From: Cytospora piceicola
Lineage: Eukaryota > Ascomycota > Sordariomycetes > Diaporthales > Cytosporaceae
Assembly (NCBI GenBank): GCA_023375675.1
Contig: JALQBC010000001.1
Coordinates: 1,364,001 to 1,428,000, forward strand
Reading direction: 5' to 3'
DNA: 64,000 nt
Part shown: in pieces, positions 12,159 to 23,879 of the stretch
How the letters are laid out: every line of letters begins with the position of its first letter
How positions within the stretch are numbered: the first letter of the stretch is position 1
The notes under the pieces: generated by a model
What the model was told of the DNA's origin: nothing
What the model saw: only the letters and a program-made list of their open reading frames with translations
Database searches by the model: none
Position numbers and translations under genes: made by a program

Positions 12159-12563
12159 ATGTCTGACAATAGTACGGGTGCGCCTGTTTGGTGGACGCCC
12201 TCGGAGCCAATAGGAAGCGGTATGTACTCATTCCAGAGCTTTGCATTGATTACTTGGCCTTGAGGATATTCCGATATGTTCATTCCTTGTGCTTGAACGA
12301 AATACAACTCCAGTTTGTCGTTCAGTAGAGCTCACTCTTCTCTGCACAGGTGACAATGCGTGGCAACTGACAGCGGCCTCTCTCGTGGCCCTCCAGTCCG
12401 TCCCCGGTCTCGTGGTCCTTTATGCCGGTCTTGTCAAGAAGAAATGGGCTATCAACAGCGCATTCATGGCATTCTACGCCTTCGCCGCCGTGCTGGTGTG
12501 CTGGGTTCTCTGGGGATACGAAGCGGCCTTTGGCGAGTACATGCTCCCGTTCGTGGGAAAGCC
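12159..12563 (+). pseudogene. Ammonium transporter (Mep/Amt), 5' fragment cut by element E2
   Basis: Exon 1 is 12159-12219 (MSDNSTGAPVWWTPSEPIGS) and exon 2 begins at 12350 after a 130-bp GT-AG intron. The fragment (~91 residues) carries the Amt N-terminal helices: [20 protein letters not shown], then [15 protein letters not shown] and the TM segment ending [11 protein letters not shown], then YMLPFVGKP. The family conducts ammonium across the plasma membrane. At about 12564 the sequence enters the E2 terminal repeat, which adds 14 foreign codons (RFFPIFGRS at the end) and a TGA at 12607-12609. The rest of the same gene resumes at 52530, ~40 kb away in the same orientation. No RIP is visible in this half. 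Confidence 0.93.
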
Positions 12564-12885
12564 CCTTGTCAACCGAGAGCGATTTTTTCCCATTTTCGGC
12601 AGGTCTTGACTCCTGAGACAGTGTCTAATACGGGGTTCTAGAGTGCATTTTCGAGTATGATACAGTTTTTAGAGTGTATTTTCGAGTGTGATACATATAT
12701 CGTGAGTTGAAACTGTGTCTTTAAAGCATATCCTCGACCTTCGAATTAGTCTTCAAGTCCTGATCGTAACTATCTCGACCTTCGAGTCTTAATCGTCTGG
12801 CTTTATTACGCTAAATAGACTACTGATCATTTAACCGTAGCCGTATAGGTAGTGTTTTTAATGTATCTTACGGTCGGTCCGCTAC
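12564..12885 (+). repeat. Left TIR of E2
   Basis: The segment aligns with the reverse complement of 52141-52529. Shared landmarks in order are GGCAGGT, GAGACAGTGT, GAGTGCATTTTCGAGT (twice here, three times on the right), CGTRAGTTGAAACT, ATCCTCGACCTTCGAATTA, AGACTACTGATCAT, TAACCGTAGCCGTATA, and CGGTCGGTCCGCTACGG. The outer edge (CCTTGTCAAC versus CCTCGACAAC) is inexact, so the tip is uncertain by a few bases. Confidence 0.88.
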
Positions 12886-13925
12886 GGTCGGCTTAGGCTA
12901 CACCGAATAGGAAAGGCGATACCAGGCTATAATACCTCTTATAGTCGGTCCGCTACGGAATACGTAACGTATGTTATAATACCTCTTATAGTCGGTCCGG
13001 GCTACACCGAGTAAGAAAGGCGATACGGGAGGCTATAATACCTTTTACGGTTAGTCCGCCCCGGAAGATTTACGATAGCTACGATGCTTTTTACAGTCGG
13101 TCCGCCGCAGAACACGTAACGTATAGCTACGATACCTCTTATAATCGGTCCGCTACGGTCGGCTTAGGCTATACCGAATAGGAAAGGCGATACTAGGCTA
13201 TAACACCTCTTACGGTCGGTCCGCCCCGGAAGATTTACAATAACTACGATACCTTTTACGGTCGGTTCGCCACGGAACACGTGACTACCTAGGCGATAGC
13301 TACGATATATCTCACGGTCGGTCCGCTGTAAAGTATATAACGTATAGCTACGATACCTTTTACAGTCGGTCCGGGCTATACCGAGTGGGAAAGGCGATAC
13401 TAAGCTACGATATATCTTACGGTCGGTCCGCTACGGAATATATAACGTATAGTCGGTCCGCCCCGGAAGATCTACGATAGCTACGATGCCTTTACAGTCG
13501 GTCCGCCCCGGAAGATCTACGTACAATACCTCTTACGGTCGGTCCGCTATAGTCGGCTTAAGCTATACCGAGTAAGAAAGGCTATACGGAAGGAGTACAT
13601 CGTACACTCGGTCCGCCGCAGGATATATAACTACCTAAGTAGTAACTGCTTAGGTAATAGCTACGATGCCTTTACGGTCGGTCCGCTATAGTCGGCTTAG
13701 GCTATACCGAGTAGGAAAGGCGATACGGGAGGCTACGATGCCTTTTACGGTCGGTCTGTTACGGAAGACGGAACACGGAACACGTAACGTATAGCTACGA
13801 TGCCTTTACGGTCGGTCCGCCCCGGAAGATCTACGTACGATGCCTTTTACGGCCGGTCCGCTCCGGAAGATTTACGATAGCTACGATGCCTCTTACGGTC
13901 AGTCCGCTACGGAACACGTAACTAG
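12862..13925 (+). repeat. Left subterminal array of GGTCGGTCCG units
   Basis: About twenty copies of TACGGTCGGTCCGC occur, mostly followed by either CCCGGAAGATCTACG or TACGG..., CGTAACGTATAGCTACGAT, or GGCTTAGGCTATACCGAGTAGGAAAGGCGATAC. The same units occur inverted at 51850-52170. CpG is kept and only CpA/TpG positions vary, as expected for RIP. Positions next to the TIR suggest binding sites for the element's own DNA-binding protein (inference). Confidence 0.88.
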
Positions 13926-14800
13926 TTAAGCCACCTATAGCACCTTTCCTTAGGACTAATTTAGCTGTGATAGCTGTAATGGCTGTGATAGCTATGATGG
14001 CTATAATGGCTGTGATAGCTGTGATGGCTATGATGGCTGTAATAGCTGTAATAGCTATAATTACAAACACGGTAGTAATTATACAGATATAGCCGGTTAG
14101 TAAGTTCGCCTCTTAACTTCAGCGACCGGTTTACTAGCCGGTTATATTGATTCGAATGTTCGACCGTAACCGTAACCTTAACCTTAACCTTGACCTTGAC
14201 CTTAACCTTAACCTTGACCTTAACCTTGACCTTAACCTTAACCTTAACCTTGACCTTGACCTTAACCTTAACCTTGACCTTAACCTCCTAGGTAATTACT
14301 GACCTTGACATCTGACTGGCCCTAAGTTCCGACTAGCCCTGAGTTCTGACTGACCTTAATATCTGACTAGCCCTGAGTTCCGACTAGCCCTGAGTTCCGA
14401 CTGGCCTTAAGTTCTGACTGATTAACTACCTAGGTACTGACTAACCTAAACGTTAGTGAGCTCGCCTCTTAATTTCAGCGACCGGTTTACCAGCCGGTTA
14501 TGTTAAATCAAATGTTATCGAATATGACTATAACCTTGACCTTAACCTTGATATCTAACTAGCCCTGAGTTCTAACTGGCCTTAAGTTCTGACTAATTAA
14601 CTACTAACTGACCTTAACTGACTAATATGAACGTTGGTAAGCTACTCTCTTAATTTTAGCGACCGGTTCACTAGCGGGTTATATTAAATAATAAGGAATA
14701 AATGCTATTGATAGTTAAAGGCAACGGGCAGCCGGTAAGATAAGTAAGGACTTTAACCGTAACTACTGACTTTAACCTTAACCTTAACCTTGACTACGTT
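13926..14800. repeat. Cluster of short tandem repeats
   Basis: At 13970-14060 there are repeats of GCTGTGATAGCTGTAATG. At 14163-14287 there is a 6-bp CCTTAA/CCTTGA array. At 14305-14420 repeats of CTGACT.GCCCTRAGTTCYGA occur. A ~65-bp unit containing CTCGCCTCTTAATTTCAGCGACCGGTTTAC.AGCCGGTTA appears three times (about 14092, 14451 and 14630). No coding content is apparent. Confidence 0.8.
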
Positions 14801-15119
14801 ATAATATATACCGATATTAATCGGGTCTATAAACTTATACGTAGTTAGATTAAAATAAAGTCGAGGTTAATACTATTAATTAATATATCCCTATCGTTAT
14901 CTACGAGTGTTTATTATATATACGTTTATAAAGTATATCAGGCCGGTCTTTCTCTTAAGATTATATGAAACATTAAAGACTAACTGACTATATAAAGTAT
15001 ATCGTCCCCCTTCTTTAACCTAACGGCGAAAGCCTATTACTCCTTATCAGTAGTCTAGCGGCCCTTATTATTAGTAGTCTAGCGGTCCTTATCGTTAGTA
15101 GTCTAACGGTCCTTATCCT

Positions 15120-15650
15120 CCTCGTCCTCCTCGATAGTAAGCCTTTTACGTTTAGATAATATCGCTTTAAAAGAACCGCCTTAGGAGATATTAAAAAGGG
15201 ACCGATTGTAGACCTTACGGCTGTTAGCTAGCCTAATAGCCGTAAAGCGGGTACGACTATACACTATAGTACGGTCGATACTGCCGGCGACCTAATAGTT
15301 AAACAAGTAGTACTTCTTTTTAACCTCTGTTATCTTAGCTTAAACGCGCTATCTACGTCTAAGGTACAGCCTTAGCTTATTCTAAGCGGGTATCTGGTAT
15401 ATCTTAAAGATAAAGGTACGGACGCGGCCTTAGTTATCCTTTAAGGCTAGGCCGAGAGCGTTAATACCCGGCACGTAAGGCTCTTTAAACACTTCGTAAA
15501 CGTCGTTTATAACGGGGAAGGCCTCGTAAAGGACTTTATAGAGGCCGGAGCCGACTGGGATATTATAAGTATTTATGTAATATAGAGGGAAATAGAAAGG
15601 AGGAGGGCAATACTTCCTTATAAAAGGTTCTGGCCTCGCCTAGGTCTCGG
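15120..15650 (-). pseudogene. RIP-ruined frame of unknown family
   Basis: On the minus strand, reading through TAA/TAG, a frame runs from about 15590 to 15120. It contains YNIPVGSGLYKVLYEAFPVI, then NDVYEVFKEPYVPGINALGL, and later KKKYYLFNY, SRTRFTAIRLANSRKVYN. All interruptions seen are TAA or TAG in place of likely Gln. It is about 180 codons long. I do not recognise it. Its low-coordinate end is an acidic/basic low-complexity stretch. Confidence 0.5.
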
Positions 15651-16588
15651 GTCTCGGACATCTTAATAAAGTTAATGAGTAATAGCGTTAGATAAGTCTT
15701 ATAGTTTCTTAGCCGGGTAGTAATTAGTTTAAGAGTAGAAGTTTATAAAGTTTAAGAGTAAAAGTATATAAAGTTTAAGAGTTCTGGGCTAATTAAGAGC
15801 ACCGGAACGGTAAATAAATACAATAGGCGACTAACAGATCTTCTTTCGTATAGCACTAGTCTGTGTTATTAAAACGACGATGTCCTACAGCGAACTGTAG
15901 AGATCTGGATCAAAGTTCTTTATTACTTAAAAACACCGTATACAGTATACCTTACCGCCGCTAGCTATATAGAAACAGCGACCCCTATCTAAGTCTTACC
16001 TTAAAGGCAGGTCTTATCTTATAATATCTAATTTACTATCGAAAAGCAGAAAGAAAAAGGCATCGTATAGCATATAAAGCTTATAGAGTGTATGGTAGCT
16101 AATAGCGCTCCGTTTGCTCGGCTGTTTTTGCAGTTCTAGCTGCTTCTGCTGCTAAGAACGTCTACCACATATAGGTTTCGGAATTATAGATGGCCGGTAA
16201 AGCTAGTGCTCGTGACTTATTCAAAGAACTTGAAAGTAACAAAGAACCTGAAAACACGATCGAGATATTAACATCGAGTCATCATTTTATACTGATCTGG
16301 TAAGGAGGGCGGGGGGTTCACGGAACTATTCTAAACCGCCTCATTACCGAGAATAGTTACTCGACATACGGTCATTTCAAGTCGTCAAAACCTCTAAATC
16401 ATCATACAAGACCAACAAGCCGTCCCTTTTTATACACATATTTTCCAGGCGGCTTTCCGCCTTCCTCTCCGCCAAACCTACACATAAAAAACTCGCGCGA
16501 CCATACAGACCGATCCTAGTAGCAACACCTTCAACAGCGACACCGCCAAAAGCGACACCGCCAAAAGCGACATCCCTTCGCTTAAAGC

Positions 16589-19500
16589 TCACGGCAAAGG
16601 CTCGAGGCCGTAAACGAGCCGGGCAACCGTCTCCTTCGCCCTTATAGCGTCGTAGCCAAGCTCCTCCATCAGATTTCCCTTTTCCGCAAGCTTAACGATA
16701 TTAACCCGCATCTTCTATCCCTACCTGTGTGCCCTCCCCGCCGCCTGCTGCTTCTTTAATAAGGTAGGCAGGAGCTCTGTAAACCAGATGTTATTAGCCC
16801 GCTAAATGTTAAACCCTTCCGCCGCGACGGACGTAACGGCGATAAAGACCTTATTAGGGCTCGCTGCAGTACAGTCCTTATTCATCTCCCTCACTATTCT
16901 AGCCCTATCTTCGTTTTTAAACTTAAAGGTTAGTAGCAGCGGCTTCACGACGCCTCGGAGCGTAAGGTCGCGTAACAGAAGGACGTATATCAGCACGGCG
17001 CTTAAAGGCTAGGTATAGAAAATAATAGTATAGCGTTTACCCGACCCGTCTAGCGGCGCGGTCTCATTATCCTAGTCCGTAACCATCTAGTTAATTAGCA
17101 TCTTAACGTATTAGAACTTAGCCGAGTTTCTTTCGAACACGTCCAGGTAGTTAAGAAACTCCTATACCTTCAAGCTCTCCTCGGCAGTACTTAAAGACTT
17201 TCCTTCGAGGATCAGTCTTTAATAAGTGTATACGAGGCCTTAACAGCAATCAGCTGTAAAGACATCCGCGTCGAGAGAATCTTATAAGACCGCTATATAC
17301 AGGTATATTAAAGAGCGCTACAGTTATAAGAAACTCTTATTAGAAGGCTTAGTCTAGCTACTTATCAGATCCGCTATTAAAGATACTATTATAGGTATAG
17401 GATCTGTCTTATCACTCTTCTCCTATTCGGCCTTCAGCTTAATAAAATACTTATCGATAAAGGTAGCGACGCTTAACATTATAGCGTTAAGTGCGGTACT
17501 TATATCGTCTTCTATAAAGGGGACGAGTTCCTTATACACTTTATAGCACGGCGGCAGAGGGTTAATTATCTTACCGCGGTAGCACTAGCCCGGCTGTAAG
17601 CTTTACATTATAGGCTTAAAGTAGCTAATAATTACGCCTATACTTGGTTTTACATCCTTAAGGGTCTTACCCTAGTTAGCGAGATCGCGTATAGAATCGA
17701 AGTACTACCGTCGAACTGTTATAAACCCGGCTACCGTCGCAGGGAACCCGCCCTCTTTAGAACACCGTAACTTCTTTATATCCTCGAAGTAGTCCTACTA
17801 TTAGTTAAAATGCTCGATCGCAGCCCGTTATACGGAAAGACCCTCTTCGATAGTAGTGCTATAGAAGGTAAATAGCGTAACGGGATAGTCCGATACCCTA
17901 TTAATATCTTATAGAACCCTAAAGGGGATCGTCGAGGTGCGCTTTATAATACCCTTATACTAATAATACTCGTTTATAACAATAACGCCTGCGGTAAAGC
18001 ATCTAATCGTAGTGCTTTCGCCTATAAGGTATTTCTTATATAGCGTCTCGACCGACTTCGAGGTTACTAAAAAGATATCGGTAGCTTAACCGTTACCGGT
18101 AACGAGAAAAGTTAATACTTTATCCCTGTTATCGACACAGATTTTACCGGACGTATCGCTAACAACTTACTTTATACGGTCTAGCCTTACGTTAAGGTTT
18201 ATATCGTCCTTTAAACTTAAGACGTACGAATTGAACTCTATAAACCTAACCCTTTTCGGCTTCTCTACGTCTGTATATAAACGGTTCTTCTTATCTAGCT
18301 AGTTATATACTAGGCCCGAGGGGATTACGATTAAGGCAGGCGAGTTAGTAAGATAGGTATTGCAGATTCGGCGGGAGTCGGAGGATACGATATATAGGCA
18401 CTAGATTATATACTTATACTAAAACAGGTACTGAGCGTCCTTTTACTAGCGCCTCCAGGGAAAATACTAAAGGCTAGTTTTCTTATTTTCTTTCTATTCG
18501 GCCTTAACTTCGGCTTAAAGACCGACAAGCTTAGCCCGGACGTAAAGGTACAGGAGTATTAGTATAGTCTTCCTAAACCTAACGCCCTAGCCTACTAAAA
18601 CGCCGTTAACCCCGGATATAATAAGCGATATAAAGAGTCCGTACGCTATATATAGCTAGTATATATAGACAGGCCGTTAAATACCTTTAACAGTATACTC
18701 GCCGTTAGGGCTTTCGGGTAACTAGAAAAACCGGAGAGCCTTAGCGACTAGCTCCGAGTTAAAGCAGGTAAGGCTAGTATCGGCGTCAGCTAGTGCAATA
18801 TTCTCTTCTCCGATAGCAACATCCTCGGCGATCAGGTTAAATTGCTACAGGGCGCTATTAACGGGGCCGGCGGTAGTATCCGAGTAGTTACCGATATTAG
18901 TAACAGCCTCGCCTTCGAAGGTCTTTAGGCCGGCGGTAGTATCCAGGTAGTTACCGACATTAGTAATAACGGAGATAGCGGAGATAGTAAAGACAGCCTC
19001 GTTTTCGCTAGTGCTCGGGTTAATAACCGGTTACGGGATACTATCGAAGAGGCCGCGTATAGGCGGGGACTATATCTCTACGGTAGCGTCTTCGATAAAA
19101 AGCATATTATATAGCGGCAGCTGATTATAACTGTTTTTAGGCTCGAACCGGAAAAGGTAGTCGTAGTCGAGGGAGTCGGGTACCGTAAGGGTACCGTTCT
19201 TAATTAATTTAAGAAGCCTAGCGAAGGACTACTTATCGCAGATAATATAGTCGACCTTTTATATATTCGGCTTAAACAGGCTAATACTTACAGCTATATT
19301 TTTAGAAACGTCGGCAGTTTCTGTTAGCTACTCGCAGAACTTATTATAACTGTAGTAATAAGTACTGCGTAGTTCGCCGTAGGTTAAGCTAGGCTTGGTA
19401 AGGATATTAAGAGCTATAATCGACAACTGCTAACCGACAGGGCACGCGAAGATAAGTTAGTCGAAATCGAACGGCTTATACCCGTTCTCCTGTCGCTGTC

Positions 19501-19640
19501 TCTTTAGAGGCGGCTGGTTTACGTCTGTACCTGTTAAACGTATGCGCTTATCGGTACTAGCAGATAAAGCAACGGGCTCTTTCGCCGCGAGGTTCGAAAG
19601 GATGTACGGCTCTATTATAGGATAAGCAGATACAGAGTTT
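16589..19640 (-). pseudogene. RIP-ruined SNF2-family helicase-like gene of E2
   Basis: The minus-strand frame (~1,000 codons, stop TGA at 16589-16591) carries SNF2 motifs in order. A Walker A-like GVRFRKTILIL lies at ~18575-18612 and motif Ia-like ALIVIPSGLVYN at ~18310-18345. Motif V-like KVFIAVTSVAAEGFNI is at ~16803-16848 and motif VI KKQQAAGRAHR at ~16730-16760, followed by stop-G-stop where the family has xGQ. The N-terminal third has no domain I recognise. Stops are mostly TAA/TAG at likely Gln/Trp codons. The degenerate Walker A becomes GFGKT if two TpA are taken back to TpG, the RIP direction. RIP is milder here than around it, and a few ATG and CpA survive. SNF2 proteins are ATP-driven DNA translocases; a role in mobilising E2 is inference. 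Confidence 0.8.
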
Positions 19641-20089
19641 GTAAAAGGTGCTTATTTATATAGTAAATTGTAAGGTAGTCTTACCGCGAAATGTTAACAG
19701 CTTAAACAGGCGCCGGCGGTATTTCAGAAGTTCCTATAACCGCGAATTATATTTAGCAGGCAGGAGATATAAAAGGCTTATACTTACGTAGAAGGTCGGC
19801 GGCGGTTACACGTTCTCATATGCTTGCTAGCCCGCTTGTACACGTATACAGGTAAAAACGTCGGTTAGAAGATAAGTAAAGTTATTAAAGTGAGCTTAGG
19901 TAAAGGCGCGTTATAATTACAGAAGTAGGAAAGCGCAGCGTGGTTTCGAAGGCTACCGAGGTTCGAGGTCACCGACAGGTATAAAGACTAAGAGATCGAG
20001 GATAACTACGCAGCTACGACACGAAGATCAGCCCGTAGTTTTAGTTTTTCGCGTACACTTAAGGCCATCGGTTGCAAAGAGGTAGGTTC

Positions 20090-20205
20090 AGTACAATATA
20101 AAATAGTAAAGGTTAAGGTTATAAAAGTAGATAAGAAGGTAAATGTAAAGGTAAAGGTAAGTATAAAGGTAAAGGTAAAGGTAAAGGTCAAGATAAAGGG
20201 TAGGT
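20090..20205. repeat. Minisatellite of AAGGTAAA units
   Basis: Repeats of AAGGTAAAGGTA and AAGGTTA lie between the divergent frames at 16589-19640 (minus) and 20340-21194 (plus), within what would have been their shared promoter region. Confidence 0.7.
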
Positions 20206-20339
20206 ATATAAACGGGCAACAGCTTTAAACAGCCCTTTAAAACCTAACCTTCCAAACAACAACGTTCTAAGCAACCTTCTCTTCTAAACAACCTTCTACC
20301 TCGCAGCCCTTTCCATTAACTATTAAACACACAACAGCT

Positions 20340-21194
20340 AACCTGCCTTAAAGGTCTTCTAGCATTAACGCATAATAGATCAACTAGGTCATAAAGCTAG
20401 TTACTTAACCGGCGGTAATAGTCAGTAAACTCTAGTAGTATCTCCGTCTAGAACGTCGTCCACCGGTAGGTTCTCCGTGCTAACCATACTAAAAAGTATA
20501 CTACTATACTAACCTATATTAAGCTAACAAACCCTCCACGCCAGGTTAACTACCGCCGCCTACCTCGGCACATATACCGGTATCCTTTTACTTACCTCCT
20601 GCTATAATCACCTATACTAATACTACAGGTCCCTACGTAAACCACGGCCCCGTTAGCTAGCCCTACCGTGCCCAGGCGGTTAAGCCGACCTGCTACTACG
20701 CCCTACTACAAATACTTCCTCCGTAGCTCTACTAATCGCAGGCATTAGTATATCGTAGTCACAATATAATTAAGCACCTATACGTTGCTTAACCCCGGCT
20801 ACGGCAGGAGAATACTAACGCTGTTTAGTCTAACAGGCCTGCGAGTGGTATACGAGCAGCAAGATCAGCTGTAATCCTCTCTCTAATAATGTCATACCGG
20901 AAGTAAAGGAGTTTTAGGCTAAGAAGGACCGTATAAAAGCTAAAGATATCGTAAAACAGTATAAGGCAATCCGGCTAAAGCTTAACCTCGCCCCCCCGAC
21001 AACGCGCTATAGCACAGAAAAACAGATATAAGAGAATCTCTACCTTTAAGCGGATAAGACGGAGAGGGCGTTAGTACGAGTAAAAGGCTTACGCGACCTG
21101 GTTAATATAATAGTATAAGGCTAGGCCCCGGTACCTCCGGGCGCTACGTCTGTAATAGATCCCGCGCTATAGAACTTAAACGAGGAAGAGTAAT
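20340..21194 (+). pseudogene. RIP-affected frame divergent from the E2 helicase-like gene
   Basis: The plus strand read through TAA/TAG gives coherent protein-like sequence. It ends in a charged helical segment (AKKDRIKAKDIVKQYKAIRL, then KLNLAPPTTRYSTEKQI, and RVKGLRDLVNIIV) and a C-terminus NLNEEE with TAA at 21192-21194. The upstream part (20370-20880) probably contains an intron or frameshift, because the frame changes near 20890. It is relatively CpA-rich and so less mutated than most of E2, like its neighbour. I do not recognise the family. Divergent placement from the SNF2-like gene suggests they formed one functional pair. Confidence 0.5.
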
Positions 21195-21874
21195 CTGAAA
21201 GATAATATTACCCGTCTGTTACTAGAATAAGAGAGGATAATAGAAGGGGATATGTCCTGTAAGATAAATTTACTATTGTACGTTAGAGTTATATTCTCTT
21301 TAAGCCAGAGTAGCAGAAAAGTACTAAACATATAGACTAAATACTTACGGCCGTTATTACGGTATACTTCCGGGGCAGTATTATAAGCTAGACTTAGAAT
21401 AAGGAAGCTAGACCTGATACTCTTAATAGCGATAAGCGACAACTTAGTTGAAATATCTTTATCTTAGCTGCCTAGCTGGTCGTGATGTTTTAAGGCGATC
21501 TCGATTAAGTGCGGTTATATTACGAACAGGTCTCGAATTTACAGACTCCTTAGCAGAGGTCACGTAACCGTATTCGATCCCGAAACGGCCATTTCCCATG
21601 ACCCTTCATTATAACAGATTGCGTATAGAGGTGTTAGATAAACCGGATAGAAAATAAAACTTACTATGACCTTATCTACGCAGCTAGCTATCCTCGGTTA
21701 AGAGGATGCCGACCTTAACAGGAAGTGGTTAATAGTTATATCTGCTTAGGTTACGTTTTAAGGTGCTTATATAACTACCACCCTATTAACCTTAATTATA
21801 ATAACTACCTAGTCGATACTCGAATCTATAACTACCTCTTTAGATCTTAATTCTTTATATAATGCTACCTAAAC

Positions 21875-23120
21875 CCTGTGCTTAATGCCTGTTCTACTTT
21901 CTTAGCCGTCGGATTACTCGACGACAGCCTAGACGATACCTTTAAATACTACTTTTATTTTACCGCCAAGGCCCGGACCTCGATAAGCCGGGTCGCCTTT
22001 AGAGTATCGTCGTAATAAAAAAAGAGGTAACCTTAGTAGGTAAAGACCCTTGTAAAAGACTTAATAATAGTATAGAAAGGACAGAAAAGCTACGGCCGGT
22101 CGACTTTCCTTTAGATCCCCGACGGGCGGTAAAGTTAGCTAAGATCTGTAGCGATAGCGGCGCCGAATAAGACCGACAGCTTATATTCGAACGAAAGGAA
22201 CGTATACTACTACGGCCGTGGCGTTTTTAAGCCTTCCGGTATACCTTTAAACTCCTTTAATACCTAGATTTAGAATAGGACGTGCTCGAGGGTTGTTAAG
22301 GCCGCGTGCTGTTTTATATTAGCCGCTCGTTTATATACCGAAAGGGCCGACGTATTTAAAGGAAATAAGGCGGTTTATATTTCGAATACGTTAACAGGAT
22401 AGGTAGTTTGCTCCGGCGTAGTAGGAGGGCGTAGTTATAGCACTTCGTCCTGTTCTGGTTAGTATAGTACGGCTTTTAAGTAAGATAGTTAAGATTAATA
22501 TAGAGCGAGTTATAGTATAAATAGCTGCTATTATACCTAATAAACGGCCTATACTCGACTAAGTTATCGAGCTAGATCCCGCTTTATAGCTAGTACTCTG
22601 TCGAAAACTAGGCTAACGCTTTAGATAATATAGTAATATAGTTTCTCTTTTTATAAAACTTTATATTATTAGTATCGTACCGGCTTTAAGGTAGACGACT
22701 TACTATATAAGGTACGACTAGCTTTAGGTATACCGCCGGCTTAAAATTCTATATTAGGGTTTCCGGTAATACCGCTTTCTACTCGAAGGTTAAGAGGACG
22801 TATATACTAGAATACTCGCGTATAACGCCTTACGAGTTTATTAGCTTAGCTATACGCTAGTTTAGCCTTTACTTTATTTTATATATAAGTTAAGAGACCT
22901 TCTTCTGCTACGTAAAGACCTTATTCGACCGTTTAATATTATAGACAGGTATAACCTTAGAGTAATTCTTACGGTAGTTTTAGCGTTTCTTTAAAGCGTA
23001 GGTTTTAAAGTTTACGCCGGAACCGACTAGGTAGTCGTTTAAGTGTTTTAGAAGGCTGCCGATAGGAATACGACGGAATACTTTATCGCCGCTGTAGTTA
23101 TAAGTTAACAGCTAAATTTA
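21875..23120 (-). pseudogene. RIP-ruined frame, family not recognised
   Basis: The minus-strand frame read through TAA/TAG contains GDKVFRRIPIGSLLKHLNDY, LVGSGVNFKTYALKKR, later EYSSIYVLLTFE, ETLI and FKPAVYLKLVVPYIVSRLP, then a Tyr/Asn-rich segment. After a frame change near 22380 it reads LFCPFYTIIKSFTRVFTY and DDTLKATRLIEVRALAVK, ending near LSSSNPTAKKVEQALSTGF. The charged, Gln-rich C-terminal region would be a coiled coil once stops are taken as Gln. The frame change may mark an intron. I cannot name it. Confidence 0.5.
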
Positions 23121-23879
23121 TTTCCTGCGAGGCTATATCGCTAAAAGGTTAACGGTAATAAAGGTATAGCCTATAGCTTTACCGTAGATCTTTTATTAAT
23201 ATTATATACGTATATAGCGTTATAGATTCTATAGCTGCGAGAAAGGTCTTTTATAAAGGGTGCTGTTAAGCCGCTTTTCGCGGTACTAATATATTAAGCT
23301 TTATTCGTCGTCTATAATAGCGTTATAATGCCGGGTAGGAGGCCTTTTATACTTCCTAGCGTTATAGCTAGGTACTTTTAACCTTTAACGTTATCGGAGT
23401 GTCCGATAGTTACTTATAGCTGTTCTTAAGGTTAAGGTACTCCGAGTATTATTTTAATCTATTGCTATAGTAATCGGAGCGCCCGACCTTACTACCTGCG
23501 ATAGTAACAGTCTTATATAGCTTTTAAAAAACTATAGTTTAGCTAGAAATACTTTTATCTGTTAAGGTGTATATATATTTATTATAACTCTTCTATATAA
23601 TTTAATATAAGTAACTTGTTAAGTTCGAGTTTCTCTGTAATAAAGAGCGTAATTATCTTTTATACCGGAAATATACTCTAAAAGACTAATAATATAATAT
23701 ATAAGTATAACTGTAAACGAACGGTAAGGTATGAAAACACCGATATATAATAACGTTAAACGAGATTCCTTTACTTTCTACTTATTTAAAACTTCTTACT
23801 TAATCTAAAGGTTATTTTATAGGCGGTATTAATAATTAGCGAAACATAATAGACACGATAACTTACTTCTACTTACTGC

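Noticed and set aside
14163..14287. CCTTAA/CCTTGA array considered as internal telomere repeat.
   Set aside because: The unit is not TTAGGG/CCCTAA, and the array sits among other minisatellites inside E2.
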